NCBI GenBank assembly: GCA_938005465.1
Contig: CALLNU010000027.1
Location: forward strand, 1-32,659
Length of the DNA stretch: 32,659 nucleotides
Direction of reading: 5' to 3'
Source: an uncultured Collinsella sp.
GTDB taxonomy: Bacteria; Actinomycetota; Coriobacteriia; Coriobacteriales; Coriobacteriaceae
Part shown: one piece after another, positions 24,172 to 31,968 of the stretch
How positions within the stretch are numbered: the stretch's first letter is position 1
How the letters are laid out: each line of letters begins with the position of its first letter
The notes under the pieces: model-generated
What the model saw: only the letters and a program-made list of their open reading frames with translations
What the model was told of the DNA's origin: nothing
Databases searched by the model: none
Translations under genes and position numbers: made by a program

Positions 24172-25254
24172 CTAATACGGCAGAAGCCCCGCCTTTTCAC
24201 GCTTCTTTTCCGAGCGATCGAACTCAATGCGATGGGCCTCAAGAAACACCGTATCGGGTCGCCACTGACGCTCATTCGGCTGCCTTAGCGTCGCACCCGC
24301 AAAGGAAGCGTAGTCGGTCTTATCCAGCAGGTACGATCCGCACAACCGATATTCGCCGCAAACAGGCTCAAACGAAATCAGGTGAGCATCAAATAGGGAA
24401 TGAAGATCGCGCCGAAGCAGAATGCCGTTGCTGGCAACCTGCGATTTGGGTCCCGAGTAATTCTCGATATGTGCAGCCTCCAGAGCTTCGCTGACGCCGC
24501 AGTCCGACACCGCGCAACGGCCATCATAGGCGGCAACGAGCTGCTTGCGGAACCATTGCTGCCCCAATCGCTCGCGCCTTAACGCATAGCGGACCTTTTC
24601 GTCGTCGGTCACACCCTGTCCGGCAAACTCAATATCGACGGGTATGTGCTTCAGATAACTCATGTCGGGCGCAAAACGAGGGTCCGGTCCGCCTTTATGA
24701 ACAGGACCGTGCAGAACAAACCATCCATTTTCGGGCTCGAACCGCTCAACAAACGCAAGGCCGAGCACCTTATAGCCCACCTCGGTTGCAAATATGACTC
24801 CGACCGGGACGCCACATTCCATGCAGTTGAGCATTTTACGGTTGTAATTCTGGTCTCGAGAACCAACGGCTCCTGGCGCTTGGACCGAATACTTAATGAC
24901 CCACGTACCGTCATCCAAATAGAGCGGAGGCACATCGGTGTAGAAGCTCTTTTTAGAGTTATGGACCGAAAGCGCAAAGATCTTATTGGGATCTTGCTTC
25001 ACCCGATCCCGGCCCGGCCAGAAGATCCCTGAATCCCGCGTTACGGGAAAGAAGTCCGAGCCAATTCTCAAACGATACTGATACTGAGGGCTATCTTCCT
25101 TGGTGTGGTGCGGAAGGCTGGTCCAAACGCCGCCGCGCTGTTCCTCGCCCAGAAACCACTCCCATGCCTCAACGTATTCGGAAGGCACGAGGCTGCAGGC
25201 GCGGTCATAGCTTGGCCCATCCATCAACGGAACAGCAAGGTCAATGTCGTTCAT
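24172..25254 (-). CDS. HNH endonuclease, possibly modification-dependent restriction
   Basis: The 360-residue protein ends in an HNH_2-type nuclease domain (about 243-300). It reads 'YDGRCAVSDCGVSEALEAAHI', with His262 as the first HNH His, then 'SNGILLRRDLHSLFDAHLI' with Asn276 and His285. The N-terminal 200 residues ('YRLRIGSDFFPVTRDSGIFWP', 'WVIKYSVQAPGAVGSRDQNYNR') form a separate globular domain. In the ScoMcrA-like architecture such a domain reads modified or sequence-specific DNA. I cannot match it to SRA or another named reader, so modification dependence is inference. The ATG at 25254 has TAGGTG six bases upstream; a GTG at 25263 is also open. No methyltransferase gene is nearby, which fits a stand-alone type IV-like nuclease. 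Confidence 0.8.
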   Translation of the reverse strand: MNDIDLAVPLMDGPSYDRACSLVPSEYVEAWEWFLGEEQRGGVWTSLPHHTKEDSPQYQYRLRIGSDFFPVTRDSGIFWPGRDRVKQDPNKIFALSVHNSKKSFYTDVPPLYLDDGTWVIKYSVQAPGAVGSRDQNYNRKMLNCMECGVPVGVIFATEVGYKVLGLAFVERFEPENGWFVLHGPVHKGGPDPRFAPDMSYLKHIPVDIEFAGQGVTDDEKVRYALRRERLGQQWFRKQLVAAYDGRCAVSDCGVSEALEAAHIENYSGPKSQVASNGILLRRDLHSLFDAHLISFEPVCGEYRLCGSYLLDKTDYASFAGATLRQPNERQWRPDTVFLEAHRIEFDRSEKKREKAGLLPY

Positions 25255-25469
25255 CGCCAGCACCTACAACCATACGAACGCGAGTCATGCCCCTCAATAA
25301 TATGGCCGAGAGTCAATTATTACGAGATCTCATTCCGCGATCGGCACATCGTTGATGCTCTCGGCTTGCCGCTGGCGCGCTTGTACCCCGCTACCCCACT
25401 TCCCTGTATACTGATGTAGCACGTGTTTCATCCGGACTTGTTGGGCCGGGTCGTTCATGGGAGGTTCTT

Positions 25470-25961
25470 GTGGCTGTTTCGAATCCGCCTAAGGGAAGCG
25501 TTTCTTCTTCGTCCATCAAGCCGGTTACACGCAAGGCCGTGCGCTGCCAGCGCGAGGTCGCCTGGCTTGTCACGCAGGCAGCAGGCAGACTCGTGGCGAG
25601 CACGGAGGACGTCAATGCTCCCACACCGAGCTTTGTGCTGGCAGCGGCGCTGAATCGAGTACGCCAGCTGGAACTCGTCGCACAAGAAGACGGCAGCCAT
25701 CTTGGCTACCAGGACGCTATGGCGCCCGACCTGTTGACCTTTTGTCGCATGACCAAATTGCCCGCCGCGCCCAATACGCTTTCGGACGCAGGCTACATGT
25801 TTACGCTCTCGGGCGCGGACCTTATCCGCGACATCTATGCATACTGCAGCGAGCTCGCCGAGCGCCACGTCTTTGACGCGGCAGAAGTCAAACCGGGAAA
25901 TGTCATCAAGCTGGTTCTTAGGCTGTTCTTGATGGACGGGTTCGGGGCCATGCCGGCGTAA
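25470..25961 (+). CDS. Conserved-looking protein of unknown function
   Basis: The 163-residue frame starts with GTG at 25470, preceded by GGGAGG with a six-base gap, and has coding-like base use. There is no signal peptide or membrane segment. The first 20 residues are Ser/Pro/Lys-rich; the rest looks helical ('LAAALNRVRQLELVAQ', 'IRDIYAYCSELAERHVFD'). A TATACT at 25403-25408 may be its -10. I do not recognise a family. It sits alone between the divergent HNH gene and the convergent AlbA_2 regulator gene. Confidence 0.65.
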   Translation: MAVSNPPKGSVSSSSIKPVTRKAVRCQREVAWLVTQAAGRLVASTEDVNAPTPSFVLAAALNRVRQLELVAQEDGSHLGYQDAMAPDLLTFCRMTKLPAAPNTLSDAGYMFTLSGADLIRDIYAYCSELAERHVFDAAEVKPGNVIKLVLRLFLMDGFGAMPA

Positions 25962-26061
25962 GCCGAGTCTTTAGCATCACCGTCGACTGGGCAACAACCG
26001 CTTTACCTTAATGGACGCCAATCGAGAGTCGATTATTGGGTCGCCTCGTCCACTAACGCAT

Positions 26062-27534
26062 CTATCCCACGCGCTCCGACAGTCGATACTTGCGGTTGCG
26101 GCTCGTCGCCGGCGCCGTGGGCTCAAGCTCGCCTTGAGCAATGAGCGCGTTGACGCGCGACCTAACCTGGGAAATTGTGAGCCCTGTGTGCTCTGCCAGC
26201 TCGCGCGTCCCCAGCTCGCCGTAGTGTTTGAGTGCCGTCACAATTAAGCCCCCGCCATGATCGACCGGCTCGATCTTTGAACGGTAAAGTACGACCTTGA
26301 ACCGATCGAATCCCGGGCAGAACAGGGGCTCGGCCAGACCATGCGCGCGCATGGCATCGATCATCATCGGGATGCCCGAGCCATTGCCCTCAGCCGGCGA
26401 ACCTGCGCCATCCGGCAGCGGGACAATCGACATGAGCTTCACAAGCGTCGCGTTACGGCATCGGGAGCTGCCGTCAAACAAGTTCTCGCGAGTCTTTCCC
26501 CCGTAAAGGCCGCCAGGATTCGTCACCTCGACACGATCGTCAAAGACGTCGACGGCAATCGATTGTCCACAGAACCGATCCCCGTATTCTCGATGGATTA
26601 CGGCGTTGGCGATTGCCTCGCGCAGAACCTCCTCGGGAATCTCAAGCGAGTCGACACGCGAGACGCCTTGGACGGTCGAGGTTCGCCGCAAATTCTTGGC
26701 GACGGCTGCGACGGCATCCGAGATCATTTCGCCCAACGTTCCCTCACAGATTGTGCGGTCCATGAACCTCAGCGACCCCGCCATGCCCTTCTGAGTTCCC
26801 GCATGGACAGCCACGTCAATGAAGAGCTTGGGATAGAACTGCTGAGGGTAGGTGCCCACAACTAGGAGTCCAGCCTTGGTGACATTGCCCTGGGAATCAA
26901 GGATATTTAGGCGCTCCAGCTTCGTTTGTTTGTCCGGCGCGCCGCGCATTGCCCGGGGCGTCAACGAGAAAGCCCGATCTATCGTACGGTCGACCAGCGT
27001 CTCGTCGAGATTGTCCGCGCCCGCACCCGCACCCGCCACCGCGTCCCGATCGCTCGGAGTCGCTCGACCGTATGACGCCAATGCGAGCACCTCGGTCGAT
27101 GAAAGCGGCACATCTTTGTCATCGATGCGCTTGTAGCTGCCGCCCTGGGCGCCCCGCTCTATGACATAGCAGGGCTTGCTCGACGGATCGAGCTCCTCAA
27201 TCGTAATGACGAGAACGATGACGCCCTGAAGCTCCACTCGCTCGATCGTGTATTTAGGCGGATTGGCCAGCTTTCCTCGACCGCCCGCATCACCCATGCC
27301 TGACACAAATTGGTTGAGCACTTTCTCGGTCTCGAAGTTCTCAACCGGGACAAAACCTGCGCGTTCACTCACTCCGAGCACGATGATTCCGCCGGCAGTG
27401 TTCGCGAATGCGCTCACCGTTTCCCACACATCGCGGGAAAGCGTCGTGGCGCTCTCCTTCACTTCGACGTTAAGATCATCCGAGCCCATACGCCTTAAAG
27501 ACTCGAGCAGACCGGTCAGCTCGTTTTCGTTCAT
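26062..27534 (-). CDS. AlbA_2/HATPase_c_4 domain protein, putative winged-helix regulator
   Basis: The 490-residue protein has the COG2865 layout. The N-terminal AlbA_2 (Schlafen-type) domain spans residues about 5-120, with 'LNVEVKESA' and 'FANTAGGIIVLGV'. A middle region with a GHKL-like ATP-binding module starts near 300 ('EEVLREAIANAVIHREYG', N-box type). A C-terminal winged helix occupies about 430-490 ('ALKHYGELGTRELAEHTGLTISQVRSRV'). Such proteins are annotated as predicted transcriptional regulators; some Schlafen-domain proteins act in phage defence. The ATG at 27534 follows AAAGGA with an eight-base gap (a GTG at 27540 is also open). Its upstream region carries the repeated TTATCTCTC clusters, so autoregulation through them is plausible. 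An Ala/Gly run near residue 170 marks a linker. Confidence 0.85.
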   Translation of the reverse strand: MNENELTGLLESLRRMGSDDLNVEVKESATTLSRDVWETVSAFANTAGGIIVLGVSERAGFVPVENFETEKVLNQFVSGMGDAGGRGKLANPPKYTIERVELQGVIVLVITIEELDPSSKPCYVIERGAQGGSYKRIDDKDVPLSSTEVLALASYGRATPSDRDAVAGAGAGADNLDETLVDRTIDRAFSLTPRAMRGAPDKQTKLERLNILDSQGNVTKAGLLVVGTYPQQFYPKLFIDVAVHAGTQKGMAGSLRFMDRTICEGTLGEMISDAVAAVAKNLRRTSTVQGVSRVDSLEIPEEVLREAIANAVIHREYGDRFCGQSIAVDVFDDRVEVTNPGGLYGGKTRENLFDGSSRCRNATLVKLMSIVPLPDGAGSPAEGNGSGIPMMIDAMRAHGLAEPLFCPGFDRFKVVLYRSKIEPVDHGGGLIVTALKHYGELGTRELAEHTGLTISQVRSRVNALIAQGELEPTAPATSRNRKYRLSERVG

Positions 27535-27593
27535 CTGCACGTCCTTTCACTCGGTCCGGCGGAGAATGCCACGAATAGATTTCCTTCGTCTCT

Positions 27594-27660
27594 CAGTTAT
27601 CTCTCGTAATTATCTCTCATCTTACTGTTATCTCTCATATAAGAGATGAGTGAGAGATAG
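27594..27660. repeat. TTATCTCTC cluster, copy A
   Basis: TTATCTCTC occurs at 27597, 27610 and 27628, followed by inverted copies (AAGAGATGA at 27641 and TGAGAGATA at 27651). The third copy and the first inverted copy form an 18-bp near-palindrome (27630-27647, one mismatched pair). It lies 60 bases upstream of the AlbA_2 start codon, where an autoregulatory operator is expected. Confidence 0.75.
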
Positions 27661-27758
27661 AAGATAAGATGCCTGCCATCTGTTTCATTTAAACATGTTT
27701 TTGCTGGTAGAACAATCGGTATTGAGACAATACCATGATTGCCTGTCTCTTTGCTGCT

Positions 27759-27825
27759 CAGTTATCTCTCATATTTATCTCTCATCTTTCTATTATCTCT
27801 CATATGAGAGATGAGTGAGAGATGA
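27759..27825. repeat. TTATCTCTC cluster, copy B
   Basis: This repeats copy A in the same orientation exactly 165 bases further on, with nearly 90% identity over 67 bases. Its central 18 bases (27795-27812, ATCTCTCAT/ATGAGAGAT) form a perfect palindrome. Between the copies are palindromes AAACATGTTT (27691-27700) and GGTATTG-AGA-CAATACC (27718-27734). Confidence 0.75.
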
Positions 27826-27855
27826 GAAATGCATGAGTGATGGACGGTCAAGAAT

Positions 27856-27971
27856 CGAGAGTGGATTTCCGGACGGTTTTTGGCGTTTTGGGGCTGTTTC
27901 CGTCCGAAAATCCTCTCTCGTTCAATTTGCGTCCGAATATCCACTCTCGTGTGTCCGAAAATCCACGCTCA
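27856..27971. repeat. Four copies of a 21-bp motif upstream of the M16C gene
   Basis: The consensus is CGTCCGAAAATCCACTCTCG. One copy is inverted (27856-27876) and three are direct (27900-27920, 27929-27949, 27951-27971), each differing from the consensus at one to four positions. The inverted copy and the first direct copy can form a hairpin with a 23-base loop. The array ends ten bases before the -35 of the M16C promoter. Confidence 0.75.
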
Positions 27972-27980
27972 TCCGGCAGA

Positions 27981-28008
27981 TTGGTCGAGGGCTCCATATG
28001 GGTATACT
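27981..28008 (+). promoter_or_regulatory. Promoter of the M16C peptidase gene
   Basis: TTGGTC (27981-27986) and TATACT (28003-28008) are 16 bases apart, about 45 bases before the ribosome site. The 21-bp motif array lies immediately upstream. Confidence 0.65.
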
Positions 28009-28061
28009 CTCGAGGATTCGACTCGATTCGCCCCCCGCTGGGGCGTCAAAGGAGACTGCAT

Positions 28062-31000
28062 ATGCCTACCACCTCAACCGACCCGCGCGCCGCTGCCGCC
28101 GCGCTGCTGGTGCCCGGCACCACCTGCCACGGCTTTGCCGTCGAGCGCTGTGAGACCGTGCCCGAGCTCGACTCTGACGCTTACGTGCTGCGCCACACCG
28201 CCTCGGGCGCTCGCCTGCTGTACCTGGCGTGCGACGACGAAAACAAGGCCTTTGCCATTGGCTTTAAGACGCCGCCGGCCGATTCCACCGGCGTGTTCCA
28301 TATTCTTGAGCACTCGGTGCTGTGCGGATCGGCCAAGTTTCCCGTCAAGGAGCCGTTTGTCGACCTGATCAAGAGCTCCATGCAGACGTTTCTCAACGCC
28401 ATGACCTACCCCGACAAGACCATCTACCCCGTTGCCACCACCAACGAGCAGGATCTGTACAACCTGATGGACGTGTACCTGGACGCGGTGTTCAACCCGG
28501 CCATCTATACCAAGCCCACCATTTTTGAGCAGGAGGGCTGGCACTACGAGCTGGACCTGTCGGAGGGTGCCGAGGGCGAGGGCGACGGCAGCTCCGCTAG
28601 CCTGCACGAGGGCACGCTGCGCTATAACGGCGTGGTGTTCAACGAGATGAAGGGTGCGCTGTCCGACCCCATGAGTGTGCTGGACGACGCCGTCAACGCC
28701 GCGCTCTACCCCGACACCGCCTATGCGCACGAGAGCGGCGGCGACCCGCGCGCAATCCCTGCGCTCACCTACGAGCAGTTCCTGGACACGCACGCGCGCC
28801 ACTACAATCCTTCCAACTCCTACATCACGCTCTACGGCGACCTGGACGTGGACCGCGCGCTGGCCTTTTTGGACGAGCGCTATCTGTCGCAGCCGAGTGC
28901 CGCGAGCCGCCGCATGGACGCTGCCGTTGCCGCCGGCGAGGACCCGTCCACGCTGGCGCCCAATCCGCTGGGCGTGCAGGCGCCTGTGACCTGCGAGTAC
29001 AAGCGTATCGAGATGGCCACCACGCCCGAAAACGCCTTGGTGGGCCTGGGCCTTGTGCTGGGCAGCGCGCTCGACCGCAAGCGCACGATCGCGGCGGATA
29101 TCCTGTTCGAGGCGCTGCTGGGCTCCAACGAAGCGCCGGTTAAGAAGGCCATTCTGGCGGCAGGTCTGGGCGGCAACGTGGTGAGCTACACCGCGGCCGA
29201 GAGCCTGCAGCCCTACGAGCTCATCATGCTGCAAAACGCGCAGCCCGGCGTGGCGCGCGAGCTGCGCCGCGTGTTCCAGGACGCCTGCCGCGACCTGTGC
29301 GAGCACGGCGTTCCGCGCGAGCGTCTGGAAGCCATCATCAGCAGCAACGAATACGACCTGCGCCAGCGCGACTACGGTATCGCCGACGGCGTGGCCATTG
29401 CGTGCGACGCGTTGAGCACTTGGCTCTACGATGACGACGCCGCGACGCTGGCGCTCAAGTACGGCCCGGTGTACGAGGAGCTGCGTGGCGAGCTGGACGG
29501 CAACTATTTTGAGGACCTGCTGCGCGAGCTGGTGCTGCAGAACGATCACATGGCACTGGTCGAGCTGGTGCCGGTGGACGCTGCCGAGGGTTCGGAGGGT
29601 GCCGAGGTCGCCGAGCTGGCAGCCAAGCGCGATGCCATGACCGATGCCGAGCTGGCCGACGTGGTCGAGCGCACGGCCGCACTTCGTTCCTCACAGGAGG
29701 CCGAGGACACGCCCGAGGCCAAGGCCACGCTGCCGCGCCTGCGCGTGTCCGACATTGGCGAGGCGCGCCCCGAGCCGCCGCTAGTCGTGGACACGACCGC
29801 GCCCATCCCCTGCCTGCGCCACGGCATCCCCACCAATAGTCTGGCCTACGCCATGCAGTATTTCGACCTGAGCTGCGTCGCGTTTGAGGATCTGCCCTAT
29901 GTGACGCTGCTCTGCCGCCTGCTCAAGCAGCTGCCCACACGCGAGCATTCGGCCGAGGAGCTCGACAATTTACTTGCCGGCAAACTGGGCTTTTTGAGCT
30001 TTACGACCGAGGTCATGACGCAGCCCGAAGTGGACGGCGTGCGCCCCTACTTGCTGGTGAGCGCCGGCGCCCTGTCCGAAAAGATCGACGCGCTGGCGAG
30101 CCTACCGCGCGAGGTGTGGTCGAGCACATTGCTGGCGGACGCCGATGCCGACCGCGTGCGCGACGTGCTCACGCAGATTCGTATTGGGCTTGAGCAGGGC
30201 TTTATCAACAACGGCCACTCGGCGGCGCTCGGTCGCGCGATGAGTTACAGCTCGCCTTCGGCCGTGGTGCGTGAGCAGCTCTCGGGCGTAGACTTCTACC
30301 TGTTCCTGCGCGATTTGCTCGACCACTTTGACGAGCGCCTGGACGGCCTGCGTGCCAAGCTTGCCGAGCTGGCAGGCCGCATCTTTGTGGCCGACGGCTG
30401 TCTGGCGAGCTTTACCGGCAGCGATGAGGACTTTAACGCGTACTGGGCCGCCGCGGGCGACTTGGGACTGGGAGCTGGCGACGGCGCCGATGCCGGCCGC
30501 GACGCGCTCGTGGTGCCGACGCCGTGCGACCGCCACGAGGCTTTTGTCATCCCCAGCGACATCTGCTTTGCCGCGCGTGCGTGCGATCCGCGTCGCCTGG
30601 GCATTGACGTGACAGGCGCTTGGGCCGTGGCTGCCAACGCGCTCTCCTACGACTACCTGTGGAACGAGATTCGCGTGAAGGGCGGTGCGTACGGCTGCGG
30701 ATTCCGCGCAGCCGGCGAGCGTCAGACGGCGTTCTACACCTACCGCGACCCGGCGATCGATCCTTCGATTGAGCGCGTGGAGCGCGCGGGTGCATGGCTT
30801 GGCAGCTTTGGGCCCGACGAGGCCGCCTTTGAGGGCTTTATCGTGAGCTGCGTGAGCGGCATGGACGCGCCGGTGAAGCCGTACGCGCTCACCAAGCGCC
30901 GCAACACGACCTACCTGGCCGGGCTCGATCCGCACGCACGCGAGGAGCGTCGCGCCCAGATGCTCGCCGCCACGCCCGGTGAGCTGCGCTCGCTCGGCGC

Positions 31001-31106
31001 CGACGTGACGCGCATCGCAGCCGAGTCGCCCACCTGCATCTTTGGCGGCCGAGACGTCATCGCCAAGAGCAACGCCGGCTTTAACGTAGTCGACCTGCTG
31101 GGCTAA
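28062..31106 (+). CDS. Peptidase M16C family (PreP/falcilysin-like) metalloprotease
   Basis: The 1014-residue protein is a single-chain two-half M16C peptidase, the usual length for the PreP group, which degrades short peptides inside a closed chamber. The inverted zinc motif HILEH (80-84) is followed by 'SVLCGSAKFPVKEPF', and the distal zinc ligand is Glu195 in 'VVFNEMKGA'. The middle has the M16C-associated helical domain. The C-terminal half contains 'NEIRVKGGAYGCGF', the Arg/Tyr-type substrate motif of the family. There is no signal peptide, so a cytoplasmic role is expected. AAGGAG seven bases before the ATG at 28062 sets the start; the frame is open back to 27837, but that part is made of the repeat array. 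A long perfect hairpin follows the stop. Confidence 0.93.
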   Translation: MPTTSTDPRAAAAALLVPGTTCHGFAVERCETVPELDSDAYVLRHTASGARLLYLACDDENKAFAIGFKTPPADSTGVFHILEHSVLCGSAKFPVKEPFVDLIKSSMQTFLNAMTYPDKTIYPVATTNEQDLYNLMDVYLDAVFNPAIYTKPTIFEQEGWHYELDLSEGAEGEGDGSSASLHEGTLRYNGVVFNEMKGALSDPMSVLDDAVNAALYPDTAYAHESGGDPRAIPALTYEQFLDTHARHYNPSNSYITLYGDLDVDRALAFLDERYLSQPSAASRRMDAAVAAGEDPSTLAPNPLGVQAPVTCEYKRIEMATTPENALVGLGLVLGSALDRKRTIAADILFEALLGSNEAPVKKAILAAGLGGNVVSYTAAESLQPYELIMLQNAQPGVARELRRVFQDACRDLCEHGVPRERLEAIISSNEYDLRQRDYGIADGVAIACDALSTWLYDDDAATLALKYGPVYEELRGELDGNYFEDLLRELVLQNDHMALVELVPVDAAEGSEGAEVAELAAKRDAMTDAELADVVERTAALRSSQEAEDTPEAKATLPRLRVSDIGEARPEPPLVVDTTAPIPCLRHGIPTNSLAYAMQYFDLSCVAFEDLPYVTLLCRLLKQLPTREHSAEELDNLLAGKLGFLSFTTEVMTQPEVDGVRPYLLVSAGALSEKIDALASLPREVWSSTLLADADADRVRDVLTQIRIGLEQGFINNGHSAALGRAMSYSSPSAVVREQLSGVDFYLFLRDLLDHFDERLDGLRAKLAELAGRIFVADGCLASFTGSDEDFNAYWAAAGDLGLGAGDGADAGRDALVVPTPCDRHEAFVIPSDICFAARACDPRRLGIDVTGAWAVAANALSYDYLWNEIRVKGGAYGCGFRAAGERQTAFYTYRDPAIDPSIERVERAGAWLGSFGPDEAAFEGFIVSCVSGMDAPVKPYALTKRRNTTYLAGLDPHAREERRAQMLAATPGELRSLGADVTRIAAESPTCIFGGRDVIAKSNAGFNVVDLLG

Positions 31107-31120
31107 GGCACGGCAAGCAA

Positions 31121-31165
31121 AACTACCACGAAGGGCGCAGTTCACAGGCGCCCTTCGTGGTAGTT
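31121..31165 (+). terminator. 18-bp perfect hairpin after the M16C gene
   Basis: AACTACCACGAAGGGCGC (31121-31138) pairs perfectly with 31148-31165 around a nine-base loop. No T tract follows on the plus strand, so termination is inferred from position and strength. Confidence 0.6.
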
Positions 31166-31201
31166 CGAACACTTGTTCTATACGCACACATGTTCTATAG
31201 T
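31166..31201 (+). promoter_or_regulatory. hicAB promoter overlapped by a LexA/SOS-like box
   Basis: TTGTTC (31173-31178) and TATAGT (31196-31201) are 17 bases apart. The -35 lies inside CGAACACTTGTTCT (31166-31179), which matches the Gram-positive SOS box pattern GAAC-N4-GTTC. A 13-base direct repeat, CACTTGTTCTATA (31170) and CACATGTTCTATA (31187), recurs at 17 bases and covers both promoter elements. Confidence 0.6.
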
Positions 31202-31226
31202 AGAGGTGCTTGCAACGACCTGAAAT

Positions 31227-31247
31227 TGCAACTAGAATATAGTTGCA
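31227..31247. promoter_or_regulatory. Palindromic operator candidate upstream of hicA
   Basis: TGCAACT (31227-31233) and AGTTGCA (31241-31247) form a perfect dyad with a seven-base gap, just downstream of the expected transcription start. HicB-type antitoxins with a ribbon-helix-helix tail usually repress their own promoter, so this may be the HicB site. Confidence 0.5.
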
Positions 31248-31261
31248 GAATGTGAGGCGGG

Positions 31262-31525
31262 ATGACTCGATCCGATAAACTCATCGCCCAACTGTTTAGC
31301 TGCCCTTCAACTTATCGGTATGCGGATTTTTTAAAAGTCATGGCTTCATATGGCTTTGAAATGGACAGCAAAGGCAAGACATCCGGATCGCGCGTTCGCT
31401 TCTACAGGCCATCAGATGGCAGGATGTTCGTAATGCACGCGCCTCATCCATCTGACGAATTGACAGCGGGGACCATTCGAAACATCGTTCGCTTTCTGCA
31501 AGATGTCGGAGGTAGTCATGAGTAA
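31262..31525 (+). CDS. hicA: HicA family toxin (mRNA interferase fold)
   Basis: The 87-residue protein matches the small double-stranded-RNA-binding-fold HicA family, which cleaves mRNA and is neutralised by HicB. 'YADFLKVMASYGFEMDSKGKTSGSRVRF' gives, in overlapping parts, the helix and glycine-turn of the family; 'HAPHPSDELTAGTIRNIVRFL' is the typical C-terminal half. The catalytic His that follows 'GS' in Escherichia coli HicA is replaced by Arg here. This 'GSRVRF' form recurs in one branch of the family, so activity cannot be judged from it. GAGG lies before the ATG. The stop overlaps the start of hicB by eight bases, the usual toxin-first hicAB order. Confidence 0.85.
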   Translation: MTRSDKLIAQLFSCPSTYRYADFLKVMASYGFEMDSKGKTSGSRVRFYRPSDGRMFVMHAPHPSDELTAGTIRNIVRFLQDVGGSHE

Positions 31526-31847
31526 CGTTTTGGCATACAAAGGTTATTTCGCCCCGGTCGAGTTCAATGCCGAACAGCATGTGCTAACAGGTATGGTCGC
31601 CGGCATTAGGGACGCAATCGTATTTGAAGGCTCCACGGCTGAAGAAGTGGAGCAATGCTTCCACGACGCCGTCGACGATTACCTTGAGTTTTGCGCCGAG
31701 AAGGGCAAGGAACCCGAGCGGGCTTTTAAGGGCTCGTTCAACGTAAGAACGGGCTCTGAGCTCCACAAGCAAGCAGCGCTGGCAGCGGCAAAGAAGGGTG
31801 AGTCACTCAATAAGTTTGTGACTGAAGCGATTGCTGCGGCGCTGTGA
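31518..31847 (+). CDS. hicB: HicB family antitoxin
   Basis: The 109-residue protein has the HicB RNase H-like N-terminal part ('YKGYFAPVEFNAEQHVLTGMV', 'STAEEVEQCFHDAVDDYL') and a C-terminal ribbon-helix-helix ('GSFNVRTGSELHKQAALAAAKKGESLNKFVTEAI' in overlapping parts). That tail should bind DNA and repress the operon. The ATG at 31518 has GGAGG five bases upstream, inside the end of hicA, giving translational coupling. Upstream in-frame residues from 31503 are less likely. A perfect 15-bp hairpin follows the stop. Confidence 0.88.
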   Translation: MSNVLAYKGYFAPVEFNAEQHVLTGMVAGIRDAIVFEGSTAEEVEQCFHDAVDDYLEFCAEKGKEPERAFKGSFNVRTGSELHKQAALAAAKKGESLNKFVTEAIAAAL

Positions 31848-31859
31848 AGCCAACGTCGA

Positions 31860-31900
31860 GTCGAAGCCGCCACACAGGGCGCCTTTGTGGCGGCTTCGAC
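31860..31900 (+). terminator. 15-bp perfect hairpin after hicB
   Basis: GTCGAAGCCGCCACA (31860-31874) pairs perfectly with TGTGGCGGCTTCGAC (31886-31900). The tail is GTTTGCCC, a weak T tract. Confidence 0.6.
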
Positions 31901-31913
31901 GTTTGCCCAGATA

Positions 31914-31952
31914 AAACCTGCCAAAATAAACCTGTCCCTTTTTGGCAGGTTT
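31914..31952 (+). promoter_or_regulatory. Hairpin just upstream of the 5-FCL ribosome site
   Basis: AAACCTGCCAAAA (31914-31926) pairs with TTTTGGCAGGTTT (31940-31952). The stem ends three bases before the AGAGGAGG ribosome site, and the loop repeats AAACCTG. It could be a leader element or a weak terminator. Confidence 0.35.
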
Positions 31953-31968
31953 GCTAGAGGAGGCTGGG

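Noticed and set aside
27856..27971. CRISPR array
   Set aside because: Copies differ in sequence and orientation, the gaps are 1-23 bases, and no cas genes are present.
27837..28061. 75-codon upstream extension of the M16C peptidase
   Set aside because: It is made of the 21-bp repeat array and lies upstream of the predicted promoter; AAGGAG precedes the ATG at 28062.
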